A stretch of DNA of 64,000 nt from positions 124,001-188,000 of the forward strand of contig NW_001799635.1 in assembly GCF_000165425.1 (NCBI RefSeq). The letters run 5' to 3'. Within the stretch, counting starts at the first letter, position 1. Each line of letters opens with the position of its first letter. Below, piece after piece: positions 52,185 to 64,000 of this stretch. The position numbers were made by a program, and so were the translations under genes. This DNA comes from Paramecium tetraurelia (Eukaryota; Ciliophora; Oligohymenophorea; Peniculida; Parameciidae). The notes beneath the pieces are model-generated. The model did not search any database. It was not told the DNA's origin and saw only the letters and a list, made by a program, of their open reading frames with translations.

Positions 52185-53342
52185 ATGTTAAAATTAACAG
52201 AAATTATGGATTCGACTTGCAATTTTTGTGAGTATCAATATGTACAAAAAACACTAAATTAGGACTTTGCAGTCATCATAAAAAAAGCACTCTATGAGAA
52301 GTATTCGTCTTCGCAGAATTATACATACATTCGAATTATCAACGATCTAATATTTGCTCGTAGAAGTCGTATCACCAATACATTCAAAGACTATCTCTTT
52401 TGGGATTACCATGATGAGTACATGGAGAACTACTTCCGTTCTCCAAATGATTTACTCTACGATACTATCAAATCGAATGTATTGGTTGTAACTTAAAATA
52501 GACGAGCAGTCCCAAAAATTTGTGCCCCGCATATTTCATACTCCTATTGCCAAAACCATGGATAATTACTATAATCCCAAAATTCGATAATCTCGAAAAT
52601 ACTCCAATGCCAATTCCATTAGCGTTTCAAAAATACTGCAGAGCAGTCTTATCAAAAAGTAACAGTATCACATATTATGTTAAGACTATAATAATATAGT
52701 TCATAAGGGTCCATCTTTTATATCAAAAACCAGCTCAATGATATTGTCACAAATAGTTCATTATCTTTTCAAACAATTAACAAGTATTTCATTCCTAATT
52801 GTAGTAAGTAGGAGGTTGGAGTCCAGTTAAGAGTAATTTATTAGAAATTCTGTGACCGCAGACAGGAAATCAAAAAATAAAAGTAGAATAAGAGAAGTTA
52901 AGCTCATTCCATTGACAAAGAAACTCAAACTTAAGGATTTCAATTCATACCTATAATTTATCACAAAGACAAACAATTTCTATAAAAGATCATCAAATAA
53001 TAAAAGGAAAAAGAGTCTACAAAAATCTAGTTTCAAAAATTGAACAAACAAAATAAAGCATCCAGATACAGAAATAGTGTAGAAATCAATAATAACAGAT
53101 ATGGTTCTGCATCTAAAATCTCCCAGTAATCAACTGCTAGAGTCTATGAATCCTATGCTTCAAGTCGATACAATTCTACTACCACATAACAAAAACTTAT
53201 TCGATCATAACGTACTAAATCTTAAACTCAAGATTCAAATAACATTACAAAGGCTTTAGAAAGTTAATTCAATAATTAAGTTGATGTTAGATAAACATTA
53301 AAGAAGTTTGATAGCGGAACAAAATAAAAAAAAGTTAAATGA
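52185..53342 (+). CDS. Unknown protein, single exon, Gln/Ser/Lys-rich tail
   Basis: 385 residues, no intron. Start MLKLTEIMDSTCNFCEYQYV; the N-terminal half looks folded (LFWDYHDEYMENYFRSPNDL), the C-terminal ~170 residues are basic, Gln/Ser/Asn-rich and likely disordered. One CxxC-like pair (CNFC) near the N-terminus. No domain recognised. Co-directional with the RBR gene, ~70 bp downstream; adjacency does not establish a link. Confidence 0.7.
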
Positions 53343-53497
53343 ACTTCTTTTTATATTTTTATTATATCTATTCATAAAAATATATCATCATCAAATCTAA
53401 TTATGTATAATATATGTCTAGACCACTTCTTATCATTAGTATTTGTAATTAAGATCATTTTATAGTAACACTATTATTACAATATTAAAAATACAAA

Positions 53498-53772
53498 ATG
53501 TAATAACCATCTTAACTATAATAATCCTCATGGTCAAATAATGACGAAGTAACTGTACTATAATTTAGAATGACTTAGAACAAAATGCAGATGGCAACTA
53601 AAGCAAGCATCAAGAAGGATCACGAAAAAAGAAGAAACAAGATGAGCATAAGCAATTCGAAGAAAGATTGAAAAATATTCCTGTTGGGTAAAAGCCTGAT
53701 CCTAAAGCATATCCAGAAGAATGGATTAACAAGTGGAGATAACTGTTGCTAAAATAACAAAATAAGAAATGA
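53498..53772 (+). CDS. Small charged protein
   Basis: 84 residues after a 20-nt intron (53549-53568), one of the shortest in the window. MQQPSQLQQSSWSNNDEND, then a basic stretch (GSRKKKKQDEHKQFEERL) and a proline-anchored end KPDPKAYPEEWINKWRQLL. The frame and composition are coding-like. The spacing (21 bp to the CDPK start) makes it a compact neighbour. Function unknown. Confidence 0.6.
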
Positions 53773-53793
53773 CATATATAAAATTATATAAAT

Positions 53794-55618
<1,825 letters not shown>

Positions 55619-55763
55619 TTATAAAATAATATTGTGAATACAATTAGGTCGTTTATAAGTTAATTGCATGAATAAGGCAATGGGAGATATTTTATTTAAA
55701 AAGAAATTCAAACTTATTATTATATATAAATTTTTATTGTTGCTATTTATAGAGAAATATTGA

Positions 55764-56705
55764 ATGAATATTATTTAGAAATATTCAGATTTATAAAATT
55801 CTTTGGAGCTCTTAAATAGTGAACCATAATAGTTGAATTCAAATGATGTTTATGAATATGTCGCAATTGATATTTCACCAAATTTAGAATGGTTGGCAGT
55901 TGGCGGTCTCTATATTGATAATATCGTTCTGTGGAAGATAAGTTACTAAAGTGAAACAAAGGTGATAGGAACTTAGATGAATGAAGACTTAGGATAATTA
56001 GAATTTTCAAACGATTCAGTGTTTCTGGCAGCTTGTGGATCTAGCACAAAGATAATAATTTGGAATATGAAAGATTTAGATGAAAATCCTGCTATTTTAG
56101 ATGGACACTAATCAAGAATTTGGAGAATTTAATTCTTCAATAAACCTCAATTCGATATTTTGTGTTCTGGAAGTTCGGACTCATCAGTGAAGATATGGAA
56201 TGTTACAAACAGATAATTATTGTAAAGTTTTAATATGAATGAAGATAATTAAATATATAGTATAGGAGTATCTGTTATGAATGAGTGGATTGTAACGACA
56301 GGAAATGATTCAAGAGCTTTGATTTTAGACAGTAAAAGGTTGAAGTTGCTGTCATAATATAAAATCTGCGACAATTAATTATACTAAGTAGGATTTCCTT
56401 ATCATACTTCACAATACTATGCTTGTTCCGGCATGGATGAGTATGTTAGAATATTATCGAAAAATAAATTAATAAGAAAGATAAAGTTCCCAGAAAACTG
56501 GAAATGGCAAATTGAATTCACTTGTCAATCCCTCTTAGCTATATCTAGCATAAACTCTATATGGTTTTGGGATATTAGCAGAGGTATTCTATTGAAAGTG
56601 GTAGAAAACTTATTTTATACTTATCCTTCATTTCGTTTTAAGTATTTGGAAAAAGGAATCTGTGCGACAGCCAGCAAAACTATGATAAAATTGTGGATAA
56701 AGTGA
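55764..56705 (+). CDS. WD40-repeat protein
   Basis: 313 residues, single exon. Repeats visible: NLEWLAVGGLYIDNIVLWKI, VFLAACGSSTKIIIWNM, DGHQSRIWRIQFF...LCSGSSDSSVKIWNV, then later blades (SVMNEWIVTTGNDSRALILD; YYACSGMDEYVRIL) and ATASKTMIKLWIK at the end. About seven blades fit a single beta-propeller. No other domain, so a protein-interaction scaffold; the complex is unknown. Ends 24 bp from the convergent NOP10 gene. Confidence 0.9.
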
Positions 56706-56728
56706 TTATAATGTTGTATATCACTAAT

Positions 56729-56948
56729 TCAAAATTAATGAGGTTCTCCTTAAGTAGGTAGCAATCCAAATCTCTTTTTAAGTTCAACTCGATATTTCTA
56801 ATTGACATCATCAGGACTAAATCTAGCTGATTAATAGATCATTTGTTGTACCAGGATGAGCATTGAATGTATATGAACCATCTTCAAGAGTATTCTTCAA
56901 AGTATAGACTCGTTTGCCCTCCTCATTCAAATAATACCTCAAATGCAT
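56729..56948 (-). CDS. NOP10: H/ACA snoRNP component NOP10
   Basis: 64 residues, typical for the family, after one intron (56827-56851, CAG). [19 protein letters not shown] at the start, AHPARFSPDD in the middle and [10 protein letters not shown] near the end match NOP10 closely. Binds dyskerin/CBF5 and helps hold the guide RNA for rRNA pseudouridylation. The intron sits inside the AHP-ARF motif and its removal restores the match, so it is secure. Confidence 0.96.
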
Positions 56949-57031
56949 TTTTATTAATAGTTTATAATAAATTGGGGTTTTTTTTATGTATTATATATAT
57001 AGGGATACATAAAAGATATTAATTAAATATA

Positions 57032-58708
57032 ATGGATTAGACGAAGGAACAAATCTAAGAATACTTTAATGTTTTTGACAAGGATGGAAGTGGTTTCATA
57101 GATAAGGAGGAAATTAAGGATTTGGCAAAAAATGTTGGACTCGATTGGAATGATCATAAGTTGGAGAAAGTGATACTTCTTAATATCATAGATTATTTCA
57201 GCTCTTGATACAAATGGAGATGGAAAGATTTCATTTGAAGAATTTTACGAATACTTTTTATATGGTGAATAGAAAGAAATGGACGAATTGATGGAGATGA
57301 AGTTTTAACATATAAAAAGTGTTAAGACTCTTCAAAAATAAATAAGTTAAGATTATGGTTTGATAATTTAATTTATAATCTAGCACACATCCTTTAAAAG
57401 AATAAAGAAGAAGGAAAACAATAGTATTCTGTATCCTTGAATATTGGAGATAAATCTAATTTATAATATGTTGTAGAATTTGCTCTTAGAATTGGTGAAG
57501 AGAATACCAACTTTACCGAGTCTCTTCTGAAACACTTCGAATAAATTGATAATAATGTAGAATTTTCTTTCCAACTTAGACTATTTAAATAGTTATTAGA
57601 TACTAATGTTATAATCCTGAGGTGCTGAAAGGAAAGCTTTAAGAACTTTTCGAAACCTTAGTTGAAATTGGTCTTAATATGATGCCTCTTTAACTCTCAT
57701 AGCAATTAGCAAATTTAAAAGATGATTTAAAAATAGATTACGCCACTTTACCTGATGAATTATTGATTCGAATATATTTGGATAATGAAATTATAGATAA
57801 ACTTGTTTTGGTTTATAGATAATTATCAGGAATGTTTATTTAGGAGAATACTTCAATATTAGCCAAACTGAAAATTTGTAAAAGATTTTTAGATAATTAG
57901 AAACTGTTGAAAAGTTCTAAAATACCGATCCAGAATTTTTGAAGAATCTTGGCAGAGGACTTCAAGCTAACTTTGATGTCACTACCTCAAGCGATCTTGT
58001 AAAATTGTTTTATTTATCATTACAGGTCGAATATGCCCGATAAATTTATTCTACTCTATTGGCGAAATATCATGGAACATATAAGGTAAAGTTTTTAGAA
58101 CATCTAACACCATTCACTATGATTAACAACGCTAGATTACAATTCAATTTCGAGACATTTCAAGATTTAGTAGAGGAAATAGGATCTCCTTTCTTAAATT
58201 ATTTAAATTAATAACTTGCGATATCTTCAAATTAAAATAATAATAATAATGAGTTCAGCCAAATACTTAACTAAACACCAATAGCTAATGATTTCCTAAA
58301 TTTGTTGAAATCAGAAAAAAAAGGTATAATTAATATCTAAAATTTCAAGGACCAGTTGATTTAGTATTGATATCAAAAGAAGCCTCAATAACCATGACAG
58401 ATGCGTCAAATGTGGTTTGATTAATATTAATTGAAAATTGAGCATCACATTTATAAAAATTATAGCATTCCAAAGACGTGGATATAGATAAATTTACAAT
58501 AATTAAAATATATCAAGGTCCTTCAGTTGGAGTTTCTGCACCCCCTGATCTTAATTTGCTGAAAATATGTAAGAGCACAACAATTCCCAAATATACAAGA
58601 CTGATTATTAATACAGTATTAGGTTAAACTTTTAAAGACGAAACATCGCCTGAATAGAAATTTAATCCTGATTAACCTCCTGTTTCAGATGATTTTGATG
58701 CTAGATGA
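57032..58708 (+). CDS. EF-hand protein with two N-terminal calcium loops and a long helical C-terminus
   Basis: About 500 residues. An EF-hand pair fills the first ~80 residues: DKDGSGFIDKEE and DTNGDGKISFEE, both with full ligand sets. The rest is helical (LNIGDKSNLQYVVEFALRIG; LLIRIYLDNEIIDKLV) with no domain I recognise. Introns assigned: one ending TAG with GTG start near 57.15 kb, then 26, 23, 23 and 26-nt introns. A joint near 58.41-58.46 kb needs a longer (51-54 nt) intron or a better model. The C-terminal piece (DVDIDKFTIIKIYQ...PVSDDFDAR) is the end before the TGA. Confidence 0.65.
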
Positions 58709-58792
58709 TATTTAGCCAATTATCTTACGACTCTTGCCACCTCCTTGTCTTCTTTTTAAAGCCTCCTTTATTAAATCCTTCTTTTCAGACAT
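58685..58792 (-). CDS. Possible 35-residue lysine-rich peptide
   Basis: ATG to TGA, 36 codons: MSEKKDLIKEALKRRQGGGK then SRKIIG. Polar and basic, coding-like. It overlaps the 3' end of the convergent EF-hand gene by 24 bp, which is unusual here. May be a real micro-gene, a fragment, or chance. Confidence 0.3.
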
Positions 58793-59259
58793 TTTTTATT
58801 TTTATTAATATGAATAATGTGCACGTCGTTTAATTAATAAATGTATTAGAATTGATCATTATAAAAATAGAATATTGATACATTTGTGAGCAGAGGTTAA
58901 ATAAAATCATTATCATTTACATGCTATTACAAAACAAAATTATAATTCTAGTTGTAGATAATACTATATGAAAATGAAATTCTTAATATAATCCTTTAAA
59001 AACACTTTTTCTTAAAGTATCATACAGATACTACACATAAGTATGAGAAAATTTTGATAAGATTCATTATTTGAAATATCAACATCAATAATCTCAAATT
59101 ATATTTGATCATAGTAATTAGAATATATAAATTTTTTAAAGTTTATTTTTTAATTTTATTCAGAAAAAAACTTTTAACAATTACATAATCGCATTAATCA
59201 GTGTATTTATAACTTTAAAGTACATAAGAATTAGAACTTTAAAATGCAATTTATGAATT
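58793..59259. other. AT-rich intergenic region
   Basis: About 470 bp with no protein-like frame, strong hairpin or repeat array seen. Confidence 0.5.
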
Positions 59260-59816
59260 ATGAACCAGATTTAAATGAAATTCTAAATAGGGATGTATAT
59301 TTCACCAACCTCTAACTTTTTCTATTTTGAAGTTATTAGAAGCCTCATCAAACAATTATCCTAAGAAAGAGATATTTTGTTTTAAATCTATGCAAATTCA
59401 TAAGAAATATTAAAATATATATAATATTAAAAAAGGAAGATAAAAACAAAGGATATTGTTCAGGTAGAGGTAAAGAAACTTTTTTTATTGGATAATTAGT
59501 TAAAGCAAGAGCAGATGAATTTAAAAAAGCAATTCTAGAGTACACTCACACTAAAGATAAAAAAAAGAAGCCTTCTTTTATACAAAATTTCAAGATTGTT
59601 TTTTTTTTATAAAATAAAGAAATTTAACATAATACTAAATATTATTTTGCACATGCATATGTATTAAAAAATGGATTTTTAGTACAAAAAAAATTACATT
59701 CAAAGTGTCCTTTAGTGAGTAAATAGATAAGAGTGATTTAGAGAAAAACAGAAATTCCAGAACATCATTTGAATAAATTATAAATAGGCAGAAAGAATAT
59801 TAGGTGTTATTTATGA
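59260..59816 (+). CDS. Lysine-rich protein of unknown function (frame uncertain)
   Basis: Two forward frames look coding-like in part. One starts at ATG 59260 or 59293 (MYISPTSNFFYFEVIRSL, then LFLLDNQLKQEQMNLKKQF) and stops at TGA 59716-59718. The other gives KARADEFKKAILEYT and later YYFAHAYVLKNGFLVQKK, ending at TGA 59814-59816. A short intron between them could join the first part of one to the second part of the other, but I could not fix it. No domain recognised. Confidence 0.35.
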
Positions 59817-59866
59817 AGCTGATTGAGAAATAAAATAATGAAATTATGTAAAATTGATAAAAAAAG

Positions 59867-60448
59867 TCATTTTTTAATTAAAATTTTATGAATTCCTTTG
59901 GTGAGGTCTTGATGGAGTGCTTTTGGTATCAGTTTTTTATCCCTTGATGCCTTTTTTTGATTTTCTATAATATTACTTTGAAATGTTTATAAGTAATTGA
60001 TATCATCCACTTATATCAACTTATAATCAACTCCATTAGGTTCTTCTATAGGTTCATTACAATTATGCTCAATATTCCATTATTTTTGCTCAGAATCCTT
60101 TTCGTTTTAGTGGTCATTTAAGTATATATCAGTTTGAATGTAGGTGATTTCAGGTTATTATTAGATAGTATGGTTCAAATGAATTTGGACTCTAGCAAAA
60201 TTAGGTAATTCATTAGCTAAAGGGTTTTGAAGAGATTGTGGATTATATTCTTCTTCTATAGAAAAATTAGTTCCTCTTTTACCGAAGTTTGAGATGACTT
60301 CCGAGTCAAGGCAGGTTTCCAAACTTAAGTAAAGATCGTCAGAGTTTTAGGTTTTGGATTGACATTTTCGTTAAAGAGGTTTAATAAATTTTCTTTGGGT
60401 ATATTCTATCACCTGTTATTTTTATAATTAAAAGGTTTCTTCCTACAT
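59867..60448 (-). CDS. Acidic, Gln/Asn-rich unknown protein
   Basis: 193 residues, single exon, starting MQEETFQLQKQQVIEYTQRK. Acidic middle (NFSIEEEYNPQSLQ; EPIEEPNGVDYKLIQVDD), probably disordered. No motif recognised. It lies just downstream of the K+ channel gene, both on the minus strand, ~90 bp apart. Confidence 0.6.
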
Positions 60449-60535
60449 TTAAAATATTACTAATCTAACTATTTAATTTATATATAATATATATATTATG
60501 CCGTAAGAGAAATAATAATTAAAATGCAGTAATAA

Positions 60536-63283
60536 TCATACAACAGGAATATTTTTTAAACTTTTAGAAAATTTCTTAACAGCCTTGATTACTAAAATGG
60601 CTGTTTTAATCTAGAAAGATTAAGATCAATATAAATACTCTGGCAGGTTTACGAATGTAATTTTACATTTTTTTAGTTCTTCTGTCTAACCTAAGAATTC
60701 TTTGTTGTTCATAAGTTAACACATTTCTATTTTAGGTTTTAGTAAAGAAATTAGAGATTTCTGCCACTTTTAATTCATAACAATAGTATTAAGCATAAGC
60801 AATAAGTTCTTCTTCACCAAAAGTCTAAGAATTTAAAGAAACATCAGTCATAATTTTGGCTTTCTATTTTTAATATTGAGGTATAATTTTAGATATATTG
60901 CTTTCTGGATAATAGATATGATATTCATGATATTTTTCAAAATTAGGGATGGATGAGAATTCCTTCCATTCTTTTTTACGTGACAATGATATTTTCTTAT
61001 GGAAATCTTCTAAATATTTATTAATCCTATCCAAAGCAACTTTATCGAATTGATCATCCTCTGATCCACATGAAATTGTTAGTTTTCCCTTGGGATCACG
61101 ACGGATGATAGTGGTAACTTTATTTGTGGTTCTAATTCTACGTCCAATAGATTCAGTACTGCGGCCGACAAAATCAATTTTACGATGTTTCAGTCTCACT
61201 GACGATTTGAATCTGCGATCGAAATTGTCTAATCTATTGATTTGATTAATGGCATTTTCATCGTCTTCTTCAGTTCGTATACTTTGAACTTCTGATTACT
61301 CTATGCTTATTAACATGTGAGATTTGTGTTCTTAATAGTATTGTATCTTCTTTTCAGTGTTTATGTACTTATCCTAAATGCGAGATATAAGTTTGTGATG
61401 AAATCGAGCATTGAAATCCATTCGATCCTTTCTAACAAAGGAAGACTATTAAACATGCTTTACTTATTATAAGAATGCCAAATAATGTGATGCCTATCTA
61501 ATATCAATCAATTAATTTACACTTAGAAGTGCAAAGACGGGCAATCTCTGGCAATATGATCATCCATCTAACACATATAACATCTTATGCTTATGGCACT
61601 ATAATCTTTATCAAAAACTATTTTGTGTCTGATTTTAAAGTAAGTTTGAACATCATTACTATGAGATCTTGCTAATTTGAGAAAATCACTTGAATTGATT
61701 ATGAAAATATTAGAGAAATCAACGCTTTTAGTGCTGGCAGTTCGTTTTTATCCAGAATAGAAACTGATTTCTCCAAAGAATTCATTCTTACCTTTCTTAT
61801 CAACTGAGATATTTGTTTTCTGAAAGTAGATGTCCACTTCTCCAGATTATATCATAAATATGTCATATGATTCTTATTCAGACTCATCAAATATGATTTC
61901 CTAAGGACAGAACACTTTCTCCTTCATTATGGGCATCACTTACTATACCAGAAAGTCGTAGGAATGATTTGACCAAAAGATATCCAAATAACCAAATAAT
62001 TTACCATTCACTTATTCTTATAACTCCTTTGATAAATCCACTGACAAAGCTCCAGTTATCTATTACAAAACTACTCCTCCATTCCTATCCCACACATATT
62101 CCAAATACTTTCTGATTTTATTCTGAAGTGTCTCAGGAATCTTGGCTTTTTTCATATATTTATTTACTTAACTCAGCTTATCCTTAGTTTGACTTGACTT
62201 TTCACTTATTTTTTATAATGCAAACCCAATTGAATTCATTGTGAAAGCAAAACCACCACAAGCAATTAATAATAAAAAAATACCTAGAAATCTTTCAGTT
62301 GGATTTAATGGACTTATGTCTCCATATCCAACTGTAGTCATTGTTGTCACTCCCCAATACAATGAATTTATATATCTGATATACCAATCAGCATCGTACA
62401 AATCTCCCAACCATGAAATATTCTTATCCTCCTATTATGCAGTAAAGTGGAATATACAACCTAACAGATGTGCAAAAAATAACACAAACAAAAACAACTT
62501 GCCAAATGTTAATATTGCTGCCAATATTGAATTCAATTGCAGTATCTCATTAAATTTATCCATTATCTTCTTCAATTTGGCCAATCTCAGTAATTTTAAT
62601 ATCTTTATGAATCTCAAAAACTTCAGTAATCTCAACAGTTTTGCACTCTGGATGAAATTTGATGATTCATCCAATATTATATCATAAGGGAATGTAGTTG
62701 TGAAATCTACCCAAAACCAAAATTAGACGTAATCCTTAATTATTGCATTCCGATTCATCTTTAATAATCCATCTTCAAAAATACCAGTATTGAAATTCAA
62801 TAGGATATCAAATGCAAAGATTCCTGTCGACACTCTTGAAAATTCTACACTTACATCAATCTCAAAACTTATTTATAAAGGAATGCTTATCATCTCGTAC
62901 ATCACTAATCCAAGACATAATAAGTCCCACATCATCTTCAATGACCCATCAGGACTTAAAATATATGGTTTTTCTATAGTACATCCTTTAATTATTTTTT
63001 TCAATAATCCTCTTAAACGCAATTAAAATTTCTCCCAATTAAACTCCACATATGACATTGCACTTGATCTTCTCTAAACAAAAATCAATCCCATACTCTT
63101 TCTCCAATTAAGTTTTTTCTTTGTTTTCTAAAGTACTTTAAATTCCTTCTTCTATTCCTTAATTTCCTCTTCATCTGAGTTCTCACTCAACACCAACTTG
63201 TCTCCTAAGAAATTATACTCTTTGCCCTCCAACACCTAGAGACTTTGATTGTTAGCCTACTCTATATACTATCTATGAAGCAT
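60536..63283 (-). CDS. Cyclic-nucleotide-gated-type K+ channel with CCHC zinc knuckle
   Basis: 898 residues after two introns (61498-61520, 60611-60638). Six spans: S4 voltage-sensor-like LLRLLKFLRFIKILKLLRL, pore TMTTVGYGDISP (K+ selectivity) and S6 GIFLLLIACGGFAF. After S6 a C-linker and a cNMP-binding fold (FFGEISFYSGQKRTAST, with FGE and RTA). Directly behind it is CYMCQMDDHIARDC, spaced exactly as a CCHC zinc knuckle (C-x2-C-x4-H-x4-C). Then a basic, disordered C-terminus (RRIRTTNKVTTIIRRD) ending in KFSKSLKNIPVV. Predicted K+ channel of the ciliary or plasma membrane, tuned by cNMP if the domain is functional. Start MLHRQYIEQ is the first ATG. Confidence 0.92.
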
Positions 63284-63460
63284 TAGTATTTAATTTATAA
63301 TTATATATATAGATCACAATATTTTCAAATAATTTAGCTTATCAAAACTTAAAGTAATTTGATGTCTTAGATTATTAATAAATAAAACAACAAATAATAA
63401 TTATTTATAATTCTTTGTACTTGAATAACATAATTATTTTTTTATTTAATCAATCAAAAG

Positions 63461-64000
63461 TCATTCTTATTGATTCTAACTCATTTATTGAAAACATTAA
63501 AATTATTAATAATAGTTTTGTACTTATTAATTTCCTTAATCTTGATGCTACAAAGATTATTAGAAAGCAAACTACTACTATTAATGCTAGAATGACTATT
63601 AAAATTAAGGAGAAATCATCTACTATTGCAATTGATACATCATCATATTTTATTATAAAAGCATTGCTTAGTATTATTGAAATTCAATAGGAGATTTAAA
63701 TTATTACTATTATTATTATTATTATTATTATTATTAAAACCATTGATACTATTATGCCATCAGCTGTTATTACTACAAATATTATTGATATTGCATTTAA
63801 TTTGAACTAAATTTTTATTTTTAGTCATATATTTATTAAAGCTATTTATTCTTTTCTTATTATTTAGTAGGTTTAGTAGATTCATTCGAATTGACCTTTT
63901 AAGCAAATCGTTTGACATTATAATTTGATAGAGAAAACTTTAATACTATCTAGCCATGATGATTGAGAAAATGACTATCATGTAACCTGTTCAGTAATGC
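63461..64000 (-). CDS. Glutamine-rich protein, cut by the window edge
   Basis: Open minus-strand frame from the last base (5' end missing) to TGA at 63461-63463, about 179 residues. Very Gln-rich, with a run of ~10 Gln from TAA/TAG codons (ATT microsatellite 63706-63736) and blocks such as QYQQYLQQQQLMAQQYQWF. The N-terminal part visible (LLNRLHDSHFLNHHGQIVLKF) looks folded. A Q-rich region of this kind is common in ciliate regulatory or RNA-binding proteins. Function unknown. Confidence 0.6.
63706..63736 (-). repeat. ATT microsatellite read as TAA-Gln
   Basis: Ten-unit ATT run, in the TAA register of the minus-strand Q-rich frame, giving a homopolymeric Gln run. Confidence 0.8.

Overview
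The window looks like somatic (macronuclear) DNA of a Paramecium-type ciliate. It is very AT-rich, and every recognisable gene reads through TAA and TAG as glutamine and ends only at TGA. Genes are split by tiny introns, mostly 20-29 nt, starting GTA (a few GTG or GTT) and ending TAG or, quite often, AAG. Spacers are commonly 20-120 bp and there are no operons, insertion sequences or CRISPR arrays. The genus is inferred from code, intron size and protein families; the species is not. All gene models were translated by hand with the ciliate code. Models whose exon lengths sum to whole codons with family-consistent protein are the reliable ones. Because only TGA stops, long open frames alone mean little here.

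Layout. 0-11.5 kb: ORC1/CDC6 AAA+ ATPase (+), a membrane protein with a histidine-kinase-like C-terminus (+), a giant membrane PAS protein of the tiny-macrocysts type (-), mitochondrial adrenodoxin/ferredoxin reductase (+) and glycine-cleavage H protein (+). 11.5-23 kb: a helical protein (-), a coiled-coil protein (+), a Ser/Thr kinase (-), a PX-domain protein (-), an arrestin-like protein (-), a GRASP55/65 Golgi protein (-), a Tctex dynein light chain (-) and a double cyclic-nucleotide-binding protein (-). 23-33 kb: a second membrane protein of kinase-like type (+), PP2C phosphatase (+), coiled coil (-), V-ATPase subunit E (-), a small unknown (+), an EF-hand protein (-), a divergent tubulin (-) and a coiled-coil protein (-). 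33-44 kb: a VPS13-type bridge lipid-transfer protein with a long TAA-encoded polyglutamine tract (-), an otubain (-), a poorly resolved third kinase-like membrane gene (-), a small basic protein (-) and a spacer with a strong hairpin. 44-57 kb: vWA protein (+), MORN protein (+), multi-span RING protein (-), stomatin (-), RBR ubiquitin ligase (+), two unknowns (+), a calcium-dependent protein kinase (+), a WD40 protein (+) and NOP10 (-). 57-64 kb: EF-hand protein (+), three weak or unknown genes, a cyclic-nucleotide-gated K+ channel with a zinc knuckle (-) and a Q-rich gene cut by the window edge (-).

The genes do not form a pathway. They are a typical ciliate mix of signalling (Ca2+, cNMP, kinases, phosphatase), membrane traffic (GRASP, VPS13, V-ATPase, PX), ubiquitin (otubain, RBR, RING), cilia/cytoskeleton (tubulin, Tctex, MORN) and housekeeping (ORC1, NOP10, FDXR, GCSH). 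I found no clear new defence or mobile system. The best leads are stop-less 3n introns in the CDPK and GRASP genes, three degenerate membrane histidine-kinase-like genes, the TAA-coded polyQ microsatellite, and the hairpin at 43.85 kb.
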